Shown: piece after piece, positions 33,351 through 45,287 of the stretch
How the letters are laid out: each line of letters starts with the position of its first letter
Position numbering within the stretch: the first letter of the stretch is position 1
The notes under the pieces: generated by a model
The model's input: only the letters and a program-made list of their open reading frames with translations
Databases searched by the model: none
Told to the model about the DNA's origin: nothing
Assembly: GCA_007258455.2 (NCBI GenBank)
Contig: VDFB02193867.1
Location: 573,079,105 to 573,143,104, forward strand
Length of the DNA: 64,000 bases
Reading direction: 5' to 3'
Source of the DNA: Sequoia sempervirens
Taxonomy: Eukaryota > Streptophyta > Pinopsida > Cupressales > Cupressaceae
Translations under genes and position numbers: made by a program

Positions 33351-36290
33351 CTCAAAGAGGAAAAATGTATTCAACATAATATGCACCTCCTCGTCAATTT
33401 TAGTAACTTCAACATTATCATCTAAGTTAATCACAATAGGAGGATGAATGATAATGTTTGAAGAAGGGTTTAATTCTTTTCTCGGTTGTAGTATAGGATG
33501 TCATTGTTTTGGAGAAGTGGGAGACTCATTGTGCACTACTTCAGTCAGGTTTTGGTTTTGATTTTCTTTATTTGTTTATTCAATTAGCCTTTGAACAAGA
33601 GCATGATATCTATGCCTACACTCTATATCATTTATGTTTATTTTAGTATGACTTTCAAGTTGTGTTTGTGTAGAAGTGAGTTGATCAGCCATAGGTTTCT
33701 TTTCTTCCCTAAGGGGAGGAATCGAAGGAACCATGTAAGGTTGCTCAACCACTTTCTCTTTAACTTTGTAAAAAAAAGTTATTCTAGGAGGCATGACATG
33801 ATTGTTTTTGTTATCCCTTGGTCTTTTGTAGGAAATATGCAAAGGATCTATCTCAGGTTGGTCTTGGTTGTTTAGAATTTCTTTAGGTTCTATCATGGTT
33901 TTGTCAAGGATGGTAGGTTTGGCCATGTGTTGAAGCATGTTTGTAAGGGATAGTTTAGCTATGCATTTCGCCTTAAAATTTTGATAGGATTTGAAAAAGA
34001 AGTCATCTCGAGGTTTAATAGGTTCCAGAGGCTTGGGCCAAAAGAAATCTATTGAAAATTTTCCATGGGAAGACAAAGGATTGAATCCACTATGGTCCAC
34101 GGTAAATATTTCATTCTCAAAGGGAAACTTTAATCATTTATGCACAACCGATGGGATGTCTTCCATGGAGCATAGCCATGGGTGACCAAGCTTCACATGG
34201 AATTGGTCTACATTGAGATGATGCATAATGAGACATCTAATGTTTTTGCTCCTATTTTTAAAGGTAAGGTGATCAATCCCATCATAGGTCAAGAAAAACC
34301 ATTATGTGTGTTTATCCATTCTTTTAGTTTATCATGTGTTTCTTGATAAAGCTCATGCATGTGTAAGAATTCCTTAGTGATCACACTCTCTCCACAGACG
34401 GGATCAATTAAAATTCCATTAGTGGGCTTATCATAGATTTGATCGACTTTTTAGAGAGGACCATCAGGTACATGATTAGTTATATCTTTAAATAAGAAAG
34501 CAATGTTAAGAGGCCTTTTAGTTCAGCCCTTACAAGGTTCAGTTTCAATCAACACAATCAAAAAAATTTCAATATTATCCATAGGAATTTGCTCAATGGT
34601 ATCCATAGGATATTTTTGAATTGTATCCATGTTCTCATCGTCCATGTCAACATTCATCACATCATTCTTTGAAGTTTCACTAGCTTTGTCAAATGAAATA
34701 TTATGTTTCAGCATGGGATTGGTAAAGATTTGCAATTTTTTGTTGGGGGGGTTGATAGACTTATTGCCTTAATCATTGACTTCTACAACTAAAAGACAAC
34801 CGAAATCAATCAGGTCTTGCACAAGATGTTTAAGAGACAATGTTTTGTATCATGTCCATTTTGTCTGTGATAATGGCAATAAGCATTTGATCTATAGTTC
34901 AAGGGTAGAGGCTTATTAGGATCAAGGGTATTAATGAGAGGCAAGGAGATCATATTCTATTCTAAGAATTGTGACATTTTGTTATGGAGGGTATCAGGTA
35001 AGGGAGTGAATTGTCTCACCGAATCCCCAAATGCAAAAGTAGTTTTTTTCTTTATAGAATCAACTTGGGTACCAACATGTTGATTTGTTTATTGAGGGGG
35101 GTTTAGTTGAAGGAACCCTTCATTTTATTTCCTAAAAGGTTGATAATTGTTTTGGTTCACAAATTTAGACTTCTGAGGATGGCTAGAGATGGGTTTTCTT
35201 TCATGACTACTAATTGAATTTTGGTAATCACAAAGGACAATACACAGGTGCATGAACGAGGGGAAATTCATCATGGTAAGCTTATCTTGTATCTCACTTT
35301 GAAAATTCTCAATGAACATCCTTTAAAGGTGAGGGTCAAGAATATTTACGTTAAATTGGGAGTAAACTCATTGATAGCATGAAATAAAGTCAGTAATATT
35401 TTCCTCTTCTTTGTGTTTACATCTCATCAAATTAGCTACTATCATTTTAGGAGTCATATGCACTTAGAAATGGTTTATCAATGCATACAAAATTTCATTG
35501 AATGAATTAATTGAGTCATTTGGTAATGATGAGAACAATTCTAAGGTGATATCCTTCAAGAATGTAATGAAAAGCTTAGCCAAGATCTTATCTTCAAGAA
35601 TAAAGTCACTACTAAGGCGGTATAAGCAAAAACATGGTTGGAAGGGTCTCCTTTCCCCCCATATTTCCCAAATCTAGGCACCTCTATACCTTGTGGCATC
35701 AGTTTTCTCAATATCTCAAAGGACAAGGGATTTCTTTTGACATAATAGTTAGGTTTTCCATTTTAATTTTGGTTTATGGTGGAAGCTTGCTTTTGAAGGG
35801 ATGAAATAGTTTGCAAATTTTGGTTTATGACAGGATAGTTATTTGTATGTTGAGATAGAGGTGAATAAGGAAGAGGTGTGTATGTGTTTGAGGGACACAT
35901 GATTTGAACTATTATAGGAGGTAAAGTGGTAGGAGATATGATGTGTGATGCCACAAAGGTACTAGGGATGCTAGCAGAAATACTCGAGGAAGGAATCACA
36001 TTGCCAATAGGTTGCATTGTTGTTGTAACTTGAGGGTTGGTGTAGGTAGGAATACATGCAAAGGTTGTGGGAGGATGAATTTTAGTTCCTCCTTGGCTTG
36101 TCACATTGTTCGAATGTAAAGGACAAACAGTGGTTGATGTAAGACATGGTCCAAGAATCTAAATTATGTTACGCATAAGATCAACTCCTTCGCTTTCAAT
36201 CATGCGATGTATGTTATCTATGGTAGGGATAGTAGAGGTTGAAATATTTTCACTAATTATTTTATTTTGTAGGTTTTATAAGCCTTCATG
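33351..36290 (-). pseudogene. Ty3/gypsy gag-protease remnant, minus strand
   Basis: Read from 36104 down, this is the front of another gypsy polyprotein. A Pro/Ser-rich leader (36104-35763) is followed by a gag capsid domain: DFILEDKILAKLF and ELFSSLPNDSINSFNEIL (about 35610-35490), MFIENFQSEIQDKLTMMNF (35319-35260). Then comes a region ending LKHLVQDLIDFG (about 34845-34800), QIFTNP, and a protease-associated part (VDQFHVKLGHPWLCSMEDIP, about 34220-34160) with FDFFWPKPLEPIKPR-like sequence after it (34040-33990). The last readable text is INLDDNVEVTKIDEEVHIML, cut at 33351 by the 3' LTR of element 1. Stops are frequent. It belongs to the lineage whose downstream part would carry RNase H ahead of RT, as in copies A and B; that link is from family memory. 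Confidence 0.75.
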
Positions 36291-36304
36291 AATTTGGATT
36301 ATGT

Positions 36305-36547
36305 CACTGATACATTTGACTCCAAATTTTGATGAAAGTTCGTAGGAATTTCGACAAACTTTCGTTGAAATTATTTCATTGATTTTATGATAAACTTTGA
36401 AACATTGAAATTTCAACCTAGCATCCTTGGATGGGTCATAATTTTGATGTTCCAAAGTTCATCAAAAAATCAATGAAATAATTCTAACAAAAGTTTGTCA
36501 AAATTCAAATTAACTTTTGTCAGAATTTGGAGTCAAATGTATCAGTG
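36305..36547. mobile_element. Foldback element with CACTG...CAGTG ends
   Basis: A 243-bp sequence whose two halves are inverted repeats of about 110 bp, both starting cactgatacatttgactcca. The termini CACTG/CAGTG and the 3-bp tgt on both sides (36302-36304 and 36548-36550) fit a small non-autonomous CACTA-superfamily element. No coding capacity. It lies inside or beside the decayed gypsy gag. Confidence 0.8.
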
Positions 36548-36979
36548 TGTTTTCTTGTGGAATACTAGCAACCATGGTTTCAACATGCATCACACTACTT
36601 GAAGGAAAAGATTTGTTAAGTGCATAGTCCATACCTAGTGAACTAGTATTAACACTAGTAGTGAAAGAGCTAGATAACCCAAAATCCATGAAAATTGTAT
36701 GATCGTGGAATGACATGATTCTCAAACTTTTTCTCACTATAGTATTAGCAATAGGACACCAAGGGAAAAAGTTGATACGGGGGACAATTGAGGAATGCAA
36801 GATGCAATGAACACAAGATAAATGCTATGCTCAATTTATAATTCAAATGAAATTAATCTAGTTGCAATGAAATGAATGTAACAAAAAATATGCAAATTGA
36901 AATAGATAACTAATTGTAGCAAACTGAAACCTAGAAACAAAGAATTTAATGTTGTAAAATGTAGTGTAAAATATGAAAT

Positions 36980-37127
36980 GGGACTAAATCACCTAGAGGG
37001 GCATATGCATCCCAATCAAGGTTTTTCAAGGGTCTAAATAGTGAATAATAGTCAAAACAAAATACCCAAAAATCATGCAAAATCTCATGTACTGGGACTA
37101 AATCGCCCATAGGGGTGTATGAGTCCT
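36980..37127. repeat. Paired palindromic motif, pair 1
   Basis: Two copies of a motif of the form GGGACTnAnncnCC...GGgGTGTATGAGTCCT at 36980-37013 and 37094-37127, 114 bp apart. The right half is roughly the inverse complement of the left, so each copy can form a hairpin. Confidence 0.7.
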
Positions 37128-37770
37128 AGTTTAGGTTTTTTGACCATTTTCAACAAATTTTGTGTGAATGTTATGTTTCTATTTTGGATGATGTATAAGC
37201 TAAGTGAAAATACTAATTTTAGATGAAACTCATTGATGCAAGATGAAAAAATGCAACCTATATGCACTTTCACTAATACAAGAATTAGAAACCATAAAAT
37301 ACCAATTAACTAATGTAAATCCTAATGCAATGTTAATGAAAGCTAGATCTACGATGAAAATGTAGTGCAAATAAAAATTAAGATGTTCTAAATGTAGGTT
37401 CACCAAAATGAAAGGTGGAAAATTGTCGTTCTATCCTTGGAAGATAGAATAACAATCTTCTTCACTCTCATTCAAGGAAACCCTAGAGATCTCAACTGAA
37501 GGATGAAATAGGAGACAGAGATCTTGTGATAGGGTATTAGGGTATGGTCAATTACTACAAGAGGCATTCACCACCAAGATAGGGCTTGGAAAGATTATGG
37601 AAATGCAAGCCCTAAGGTTTAAACTTAATGATATGCAAGGATTCACTAAATGACCTATAAATGAATGCAAAATAGCATGTAAAATGGAGACACCAGAGAG
37701 GTGCACTTGGAAACCTGTATGAGATTGAATGAATACTTGAAATGTTGAAAAAATTGAAAGTATTGTCTAT

Positions 37771-37918
37771 TAGGACTTATACACCAGTAGGGGCTATTTA
37801 GTTCTAGATTAGGGTTTCTAGGCAGGAAAAAAAATATAGCAGAGATATGTCTGATACACCTAAAATTTGCAAACTTCACTGAACTTGAACTCATACTCTA
37901 GAAGTGGCATAGCAGTCC
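37771..37918. repeat. Paired palindromic motif, pair 2
   Basis: Copies at about 37771-37806 (taggacttatacaccagtag) and 37888-37918 (gaactcatactctagaagtg), 117 bp apart, more decayed than pair 4. Confidence 0.6.
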
Positions 37919-38668
37919 AATTTGACATTTCTAGAGAATCAAGATCTGAATCTACTCTTCAGTCTCTTCTTAACCTTCTCAACTAGACCTTTAGGTTTGA
38001 ATTGTCAAATTTTTCACTATAGAAGTCCTTTGATGAACTCCAAAACAAGGTGACAACTTTGACACTTTGAACACTTTGAAAATTTTCTCTAAGCTTTCTC
38101 TTCAACAAGTCTTCAACCTAGATCTACAAATCACACACTAAAGAGAGGGAAAAAATGTTGTTTTGTTAGTGGAAAGGGACCTCATTTTGGTACTCAAACC
38201 TTGTTTTGAAATAAAATGAAATAAAGGAATGATGAATGAACAAAATGCAATGTTAGAACTCACCAAACCCTATAAATAAAGGTTGCAAACATGTATGTAT
38301 ATCTTGAATCATGCTTGAATGTGATAGATCTTGGATTGAACACTTGATTGAATCATAAAATCCTACATCACAATTGTTAGCTCAAATATAAACATGATGT
38401 ATGATGACATTTACATGATGCTTGATACTTGAATAATGCTCCTAAATTCTTGATAATCAACTCTTTAATGCTCTTGAATGCTCCCTTAATCACAAATTTT
38501 CTATAATGCATGAAAACTTGAAAGCTTAGGAGAAAATGAGTGAAATAACCTTGTATTTGTACTTGTTTATACCAAATTTCTCAAAATTAAAACACTACAA
38601 GCTGACAACAAATCTATGAGGACAAAATTCTGCCAATAATTTTAATTAAATTTGATTTTGGGCCACAT

Positions 38669-38819
38669 GGGACTCATATGCTAGTAGTGGCGTATAAGTT
38701 ACATTAGGCTTAACTATGGGATGCATTTTTTTAAAAATGCTTAGATTCATGTGAAATCCAGATTGAGGCCCTAAAACCTAGGCTGCACTAATACCCCCAA
38801 CGTGGTGTATGAGTCCTAG
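38669..38819. repeat. Paired palindromic motif, pair 3
   Basis: Copies at 38669-38701 (gggactcatatgctagtagt) and 38785-38819 (ending ggtgtatgagtccta), 116 bp apart. Confidence 0.65.
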
Positions 38820-39239
38820 ATCACTAAATCTAAACTACACAACCTAAAAAGACATTAATTATGATCGGATGTTGGTTAATGTCAAGATTATCCTCAAAAA
38901 ATGTATTAATTAAGGCTTGTGGATGCAAAATAAGGCAAACTAAGGCATAAAGAAGTCCAATTAATTAATGAAAACCCTAGATTTGTGTGAATGTGTGGTA
39001 CAACACTTTACAACACCTTAAATAAGGTATAATTAAGTTCATTTAGTTTACAAGGGCCCAAGACTTAATGTGAATGCATTAAACATATTGCAACACTAAA
39101 TCAAGGAAACATTAAGCTTGATTTAACAAGAAGGACCCAAAAAAGTGTGAAAATGTAATGGATGACATTTTTCAACACTACACATATCAAGAGCCATATG
39201 AACTACAATGGGAGGGATAGATCTTACATTTTTTGACCG

Positions 39240-41445
39240 ATAAATTTTTTGACCAATAGGTATAGGTGCAAATATAACCACTAGGCTTGTAATAGATTTC
39301 ATTGTAATTTCCTTTTATTCAAGGGTGACACCTATTTTCTCCATTAGAACTTAGTGTTAACCATGTTTTGACTAAGAACTAGTCCAGTGTTCCACAAACC
39401 AGTTACATCCTTAATTTCTTCCTTTGTTGTATAGTGAGGGCCATAAATCCATATAGATTGGTTGTGAATTTGACTCAGTACAATTCTAATGTGCTTCTCT
39501 TGATTCTTAAAATTTGGAAACTTCTACCAGATATCCAATCATTTGTAACTTAGGGTTTTGTGCTCATATTTTAGAGCATCATCATCTTCTTGCAACTCAC
39601 TTGTCCATAGAACAGATAACCTACCAGGTGATACCTCTTCAATTTACCCAAGAATGTACATTATATTATCCTTAGTAGCTAAAACCCTAATAGAAGTTCT
39701 AGAGAATGCAGCGATGGGATCAATCGATAACACTCTAGCAGAATGCCTCTTAAGTACTAGTTGTGGTCATTGTGAATTGTCTAAAAATTTTGGTAATTAC
39801 ATTATATTTAAATTTCTTTCAAAGAATTATTTCCAAAAATAAAAATATAGAGTATTTATAAAATACCTCTTAAATAGCTTGGCGAACAAGGGTCTTGACA
39901 TTCAATTTTTGAAAGATGCTTTGATCCCTTCTACACCTCTTTTTCCTTTGTTTCTTCTTTGGATGACTTTGAATAAATGAATTTTCCTTCACACAAACAT
40001 ATTTAACTCTCTAATTTGACCTAACCCCTAAAATAAATGATTTAGACATAAAATGTAATGTTCCTAGAATTATGTGCATAAGCATCTTTCCATGCTCCAC
40101 AAATTGTAGCATTCCAATATTTTCTTCTACAACTTTCTTCTATATCTTTATAAATTCATTTTCCATGATATATCTTTATGAAATTTCTTCACACATCATA
40201 TTTCTAGGGGGCTATTATATTTTTCTATCATTTCTCCCCCTATTCCCATGCATTTTTAAGTGAATTATCTAGACAAGAGGGAGGAATAGATACATTTGAA
40301 GTTCCTGATACATATTTGTTACTAGATTTTTCTTTCTTTCTCCATATCTTATCTACTTCCTTCTTAACTTTAGTAGGATCAACTTCCTTCACAAGTTCAT
40401 TCCTCTTTATTAGATTAGGCTATCTTTTGTTTTTTCTTTTGTAGACTCTTCAAATATGTCCAGGCTTATTGAAAAAGTAGCATACAACATTTTTCTGACC
40501 AAACTAACTTCTATTCATCCTTGATCTACACTAGCTAGAATTATGTCCAAATACATTGCATGTATAACAATAGCCATTTAAACATTGAAAGATTCTACCA
40601 GTATTAAATCTATTCATCATCTAACTTTTACACTCAGTAGCTCTATGTCCAAATTTATTGCATGCAAAACATTTTCGGAAGAAGGATCCAACATTTTATT
40701 TTATTCTACTTCTACATTTTATTATCTTGTGTCCAAATCTATTTCATGAAAAAAACATACCATTGAAATATGGGTACCTTTGAGCATTTGGTTGTCTAAT
40801 AGGTGGTCTTCTAGCAATACTTCTTTGATTTCTGAATTTTCTTCCATTGCCTTGAATCTTCTTCTAATTTTCAAATTTATTAATATTCTAATTTTCCTTG
40901 AACTTTATCCTTCTTCATGTCCCAAACCACCATTATCCTTAGATTTCTTTTGTATTGTGATCAATTCATCAAGAATTGTAGTACTTTTTTTCAAATTGTC
41001 CTTATAGATTCTTTCCTTTTCCAGATCTGATGTGATATTTACCACTTCTTGTTCAAGTCTTAAGAATTATTCAGTATTGATTTATACCAATGTATTTAGG
41101 CATTCCTCAATTCTCCCTTTTTCTTCTATTTTCACTTTTAGTCTAGTGATTTCTTCATTTGAATGCTTCAAATGTGCATTAACTTGAGTATGTCTTTCTC
41201 TAACCTTCTTGATTTATTCTCTCCGGTTTTTGATGCATTCATTTTCTTCTCCTAGACTTTCCTTCAAATTTTTTTTCTCAATTTTAACTCTATCAAGATC
41301 TTCAAGAGCAACGTTAAGTTATTTTTCAAACATGTATTCATCTTCTTCATATTCAATTGAAGAAATTTCTTTTAGATGAATAGGACACTTTTTGTTATTC
41401 ATGTGTTCAAACTACAAGATATTCCTCCAACTGTTATGCTTTTTG
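39240..41445 (-). pseudogene. LTR-retrotransposon gag with several CCHC knuckles, decayed
   Basis: Read from 41445 down. A coiled-coil region comes first (SIEYEEDEYMFEK, LEDLDRVKIEKKNLKESL, SNEEITRLKVKIEEKG, about 41370-41090), followed by a run of CCHC zinc knuckles typical of plant copia-like gag proteins: CFACNKFGHRATEC (about 40675-40635), CYTCNVFGHNSSC-like (about 40570-40530) and CYFFNKPGHI (about 40490-40460), then KIWRKKEKSS (about 40350). The part at 39580-39340 (IHNQSIWIYGPHYTTKEEI) is in similar style but I cannot name its domain. Many stops and frameshifts. It lies directly downstream of a primer site at 41452-41475 on the same strand, so it is the gag of that element. No RT follows before the region with hairpin pairs. 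Confidence 0.65.
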
Positions 41446-41451
41446 GAAGGA

Positions 41452-41475
41452 ACCAAGATCCGATATCAAATTTTG
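41452..41475 (-). promoter_or_regulatory. Decayed tRNA-Met primer-binding site
   Basis: On the minus strand the text tttgatatcggatcttggtt differs at a few bases from the plant consensus ttggtatcagagcttggtt. It lies between LTR-like sequence (above 41480) and the CCHC gag. Confidence 0.55.
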
Positions 41476-41479
41476 AACT

Positions 41480-42636
41480 CCCAAAATACTAGGAGAAGGG
41501 GGTGAATCAATATTCTATTAAAATTTTGAATTTAGCTTTTCCGAACATCAAAACATAGTAAAATAAATAAAGAATGAAAGAATGAAACATTCACAAGCTT
41601 GCATAACACATAAACACCATGATTTTTATGTGGAAAACCTAAAAATGGAAAAACCATGGTGAGGATTACCTCACAATATATTATATCTAGATATAGTATA
41701 TTATAGGGGCCCATTCCCAAGACATACTTTCCTTATAAGGCTCACAGTTAGAGATATATACAAAATAAAGATGGCTACTTAGCCAAAATGTGAACTGATA
41801 AAAGTGCACATTCCTTGTGCTAAATTTTAGTTCCCATGAAGTTCTGAATACAAAGTAATTCTCTACTTAGTAGTCATTCAATAATTCTACTCTTATTCTA
41901 ATCTCACACCTCTAAATTCACATGTTTGCACAATATGAGACCTCTTCCACCTGATTTACAACTTCTTACTTCTCATCCATACAAAAACTCAAAAATTTAT
42001 TGCATATATACCCAATTACATCCTAAAACATAGATTTTTGGGACCCTATGGACTACTCTTGCACTTCTAGGGTTTTTCACCTAAAAGGAGAGAGATAGAG
42101 CCAAAAATGCTAATTTATCACTCAAATTAAGATGCGTGTGATGTGATGTGATGTAAATGAACTTAAATAAATTCAATTGACTAATATAGGTGATTGAAAA
42201 TGAATGCAAATGTGCAATTACAACTATTTTTGAAAACACATTGTGATATGCAAACAACTATGTAAATGAAGAAATTATGCAGAAGAGAAAGAGATGGGCT
42301 GAAACAAAGTGCACCTAGGAAAAGTGTGATGATTCTAGGGTGTTTTGGATGCTGATGAATTGTACTAATTTTTCACAGTGGGACTCATTCACCCAAGGTG
42401 GTGAATCAATCCACCTAGTGGTAAAAGACTATCGAGAGCTGGTTTCTATCTGTTAGGATCTAAAATCAAACAAAACTCAAGTTTTCAATCCTAAGGTGGG
42501 ACTCATTCACCATAAGTGGTGAATCATCCCTCCCAATTTCTAAAAGCTAGGAGACAACTCTGGCAGATTTTTCTCTTGTCAGGTTGTTAGTCAAATTGTA
42601 GAAAATGGACAAATAAGTCTCTCCAAAGCTTGATTT
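41480..42636 (-). mobile_element. LTR-like region of the CCHC-gag element
   Basis: Sequence upstream, on the minus strand, of the primer site at 41452-41475. Its inner end carries the ggggg-tgaatcaat run that also opens the fragment at 25223. It contains the fourth pair of palindromic motifs. It is cut off by the 5' LTR of element 2 at 42637. No outer end is defined. Confidence 0.5.
42380..42530. repeat. Paired palindromic motif, pair 4 (best preserved)
   Basis: Copies at 42380-42412 and 42498-42530, 118 bp apart. Both begin gggactcattcacc and contain ggtgaat, so attcacc and ggtgaat can pair across a short loop. Confidence 0.75.
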
Positions 42637-44098
42637 TGGTGCAAGAGCACCTACCTTAAAAAAAGCTATTTTGATTTTTGCTTTTAAATCATTTCCTTTT
42701 TGTTGTGAAAGGTCCTAATTCCATTTTATGATGTGTAAGGGGACCTTTTTAGAGCTTAGCTAAAATTAAAATAAATTGGGAACTCGTTTTGTAGGCGTTT
42801 CCTTAGTTTTTGGCTGAAATTCGAAAACACAGTGTGTTTTCAAACGCGGGTTTTTTGGTCACTTTTGAGCCCGAAATTGAAAACCTAACGGTTTCTTTGT
42901 GATGGAAAAAGAAAGCTTCGACCATTTTTGAGGTGGTTGAATGTTTTTGGATGGGATTTCTTTTGTTTTGAGCAGTTTTTCTGGAAATAAAAAAGAAAAC
43001 AGTGTTTTCATGCGCTAAAAATCTATTTTTTTCTAGCTTTGACTATGTAACAGCAACTTTAATGATTTATCAGGGCATTTAATAAGTTTATTGTGATGTA
43101 AAGACTCTTTTAGAATCATTCTTAGTGGCATTTTAGCAGCTCTTTCTACGTTTATTTCTATTCTTGTAAATATTGTGCTTTATTCTCTCTTTTTCTTTTG
43201 ACTGGTAAATCTGTTTTAAGATGGTGGTTTAGTCTATTTCTGCCGCGCCAAGAATCATGGCCATGTGGGAAACAAGGCTAAACCCCTTGCCTATAAATAG
43301 TTTAGTTGTAGGAATGAATGGGAGCTCTGTTTCTTTGCTGCAAAGCTGTCCCTAGGCGAGCTAGAAAGCCCGGCTTGGAAAAGACAGCAGAAATTTATCT
43401 TTGCATGGCAAGGGTGTTCTGTATGTTACCAATTTATGTGATTGGCGAGTGCATGGAGTCTTGGAGCAAGCGTAGGAGTGTAGAAATACCTTTTACCAAT
43501 GTATTTAAGACTGGAAAAAAAAAACAATACAAATTAGGAATGGCTTAAACCCTCACTTATAGAATAATGTTGAGTTATGTTTGTGTGCAGCAGAGAAGGG
43601 ACCCAAACACTAAGAAAAAAGACCCTGAGTGTCAAAAGGGAGCTAAGTTCAGTTTAAAAAGGGAGAGGAAATATAAGTAGTTTCCTTGTGTGTGGAGGCT
43701 AAAAAAAAGCCAAGGCTTGTAACTCTGCCCCAAAACCTGAAACTATGACTTTATGCTAGCAATGGAAAACCTGAGTATGGTGATTAGGAAAAGACCTTTC
43801 CTGATGTTCTTTTTTGAAGCTATTGTATTCTGAACACACCCTACCAAACTAGTTTTGAAAGTGGATGGATTGGAACTGGTCTTTAAGTTGATTAAGGGCT
43901 AGTTAGAGCAGAGAGGAAAATAAGCATCAAGAAATGCTTGATTTAGGCTTAATGAACATTTTGGGACATTGATAGCAGGGTTGGCAACAAAGACCAGGGG
44001 TGCCTATTTGTTTTGGGAACCTATAGGTTTGGTGGAGGCAACAACACCAAGGGTTATCTAAAGTTAGACCCAGAGCATTGAGAGGTAAAATTCTATGA
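42637..44098 (+). repeat. Element 2 5' LTR
   Basis: About 1462 bp, beginning TGGTGCAAGAGCAC. The end is blurred: the expected ctacca/ctatca is replaced by ctatga, followed by a damaged primer site (ttggtatgagta). A TATA box tataaata lies at 43292-43299. Confidence 0.8.
43292..43380 (+). promoter_or_regulatory. Element 2 LTR core promoter and conserved leader block
   Basis: TATAAATA at 43292-43299 is followed 51 bp on by the block ccctaggcgag...cccggcttgg (43350-43376). The block recurs at 26439, 32582 and 49498 in the other three LTRs, at similar distance from TATA-like sequence in the 3' LTR (tatatat at 49442). It probably lies at or just after the transcript start. Confidence 0.6.
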
Positions 44099-44142
44099 TT
44101 GGTATGAGTAGTGAAAAGATTTGGGGAAGTAGTAGCTTATAT

Positions 44143-45287
44143 ATGTCAAAGGAAGTTCTTGAATCAAGTGAACCACCAAGATGGTGAAAAATGCAGTTAG
44201 CCAAGATGGTTGAAGGCAAGAGAGGGATAGCAAATATCAAGAAATAATAGAAACCCATTTGAAGTAGCACTAAACAAAGGTGAAACTGGAAGGCAAAGTG
44301 CCAAAAGAAGAAGAGGTTGCAGAGGAGGACAAAGTCCCTGAACCTGACCCTGTTTTGGAGGAGGAGCCTTTCTTAAAGGCATTAAAAGCACTAAGTGGAA
44401 AAGGACTCGAGGGTGTACCACTATTCCATGGAAAGATGGATCCCGATCTGGTCTTGGACTGGATAGATGGCATGGAGAATCATTTCGAATGTGATGGAGT
44501 TATAGAAGCACAGAAGGTGAAGGTTGCAAAGTCAAGGTTGAGAGGATCAGCGTTAACTTGGTGGAAGTTTTTCCAGACTGAAAGGGAGAAACAAGGTAAG
44601 CAGCCCATATCAACCTAGAAAGGAATGGTTGCTAAAGTGAAAGAAGCTTATATGCCAGATGATTATGAAATTCAGCTCCACAAGAAGAGGCAGAGTTTAA
44701 GACAAAAAGACCAAGATGTAAACACCTACATGGAAGAGTTTCAGAAGCTTTGTTTGAGATCAAATGTGGCAGAAGATGAGAGCCTAAAAGTGGCTAGATA
44801 CCTCAATGGATTGAAGTGGAATATACAGGAAAAGATGGCTTTGCTCGGCCCCAAGACAGTCCACCAATGTTATCAGCTAGCTATCAAGATTGAAGAGAGG
44901 AACAAAAGGAAGCATGATCAGTCCTCTAAAGGTAGAGGAAGAGGCAGAGATCAAAGAGGACAGTGTGGAGGTTACCAAGGAAGAGGTGGTGAACAAAAAA
45001 ACCAAGGAGAATCCAAGCTTACTGAGCATGGAGGTGAAACCTCATCAAGAGGAGGATTTAATAAAGGAAGAGGACCTCAAGGAGGTTCAAATAGAGGAAG
45101 AGGAGCAGGCAGAAGTAACTCTTACTTTTCCACCATGAAGTGTTATAACTGCAATCAGCTAGGCCATCCAGCTTATAGATGCTCGGAGAAAGCTTCATCT
45201 AGCAACGAGAAAAGAGTAGCTTTTGCACAAGAGGACACCATGAGTGTAAAGACACACGAGATCGATCACATAGAATCGAGGAAGTAG
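44143..45287 (+). pseudogene. Element 2 gag
   Basis: The start ATG 44143 corresponds to that of element 1, but the first 130 bp are frame-broken. From 44280 the frame is clear: acidic linker (KEEEVAEEDKVPEPDPV), gag capsid (GSALTWWKFFQTE), a TAG at 44616-44618 where element 1 has TGG, then AYMPDDYEIQLHKKRQSLRQ, VARYLNGLKWNIQEKMALL, an RG-rich tract, and the CCHC knuckle CYNCNQLGHPAYRC (about 45140-45181). It ends at a stop at 45285-45287, after which about 220 bp are degraded through the protease active site. Confidence 0.88.

Larger units (their letters stand above)
36551..39230 (-). other. LTR or leader region with paired hairpin motifs
   Basis: No convincing coding sequence. The AT-rich text, its position upstream (on the minus strand) of the gag remnant, and three pairs of the ~34-bp palindromic motif suggest untranslated leader and LTR sequence of one or more LTR retrotransposons. 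Exact TG/CA borders were not found. Confidence 0.45.
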
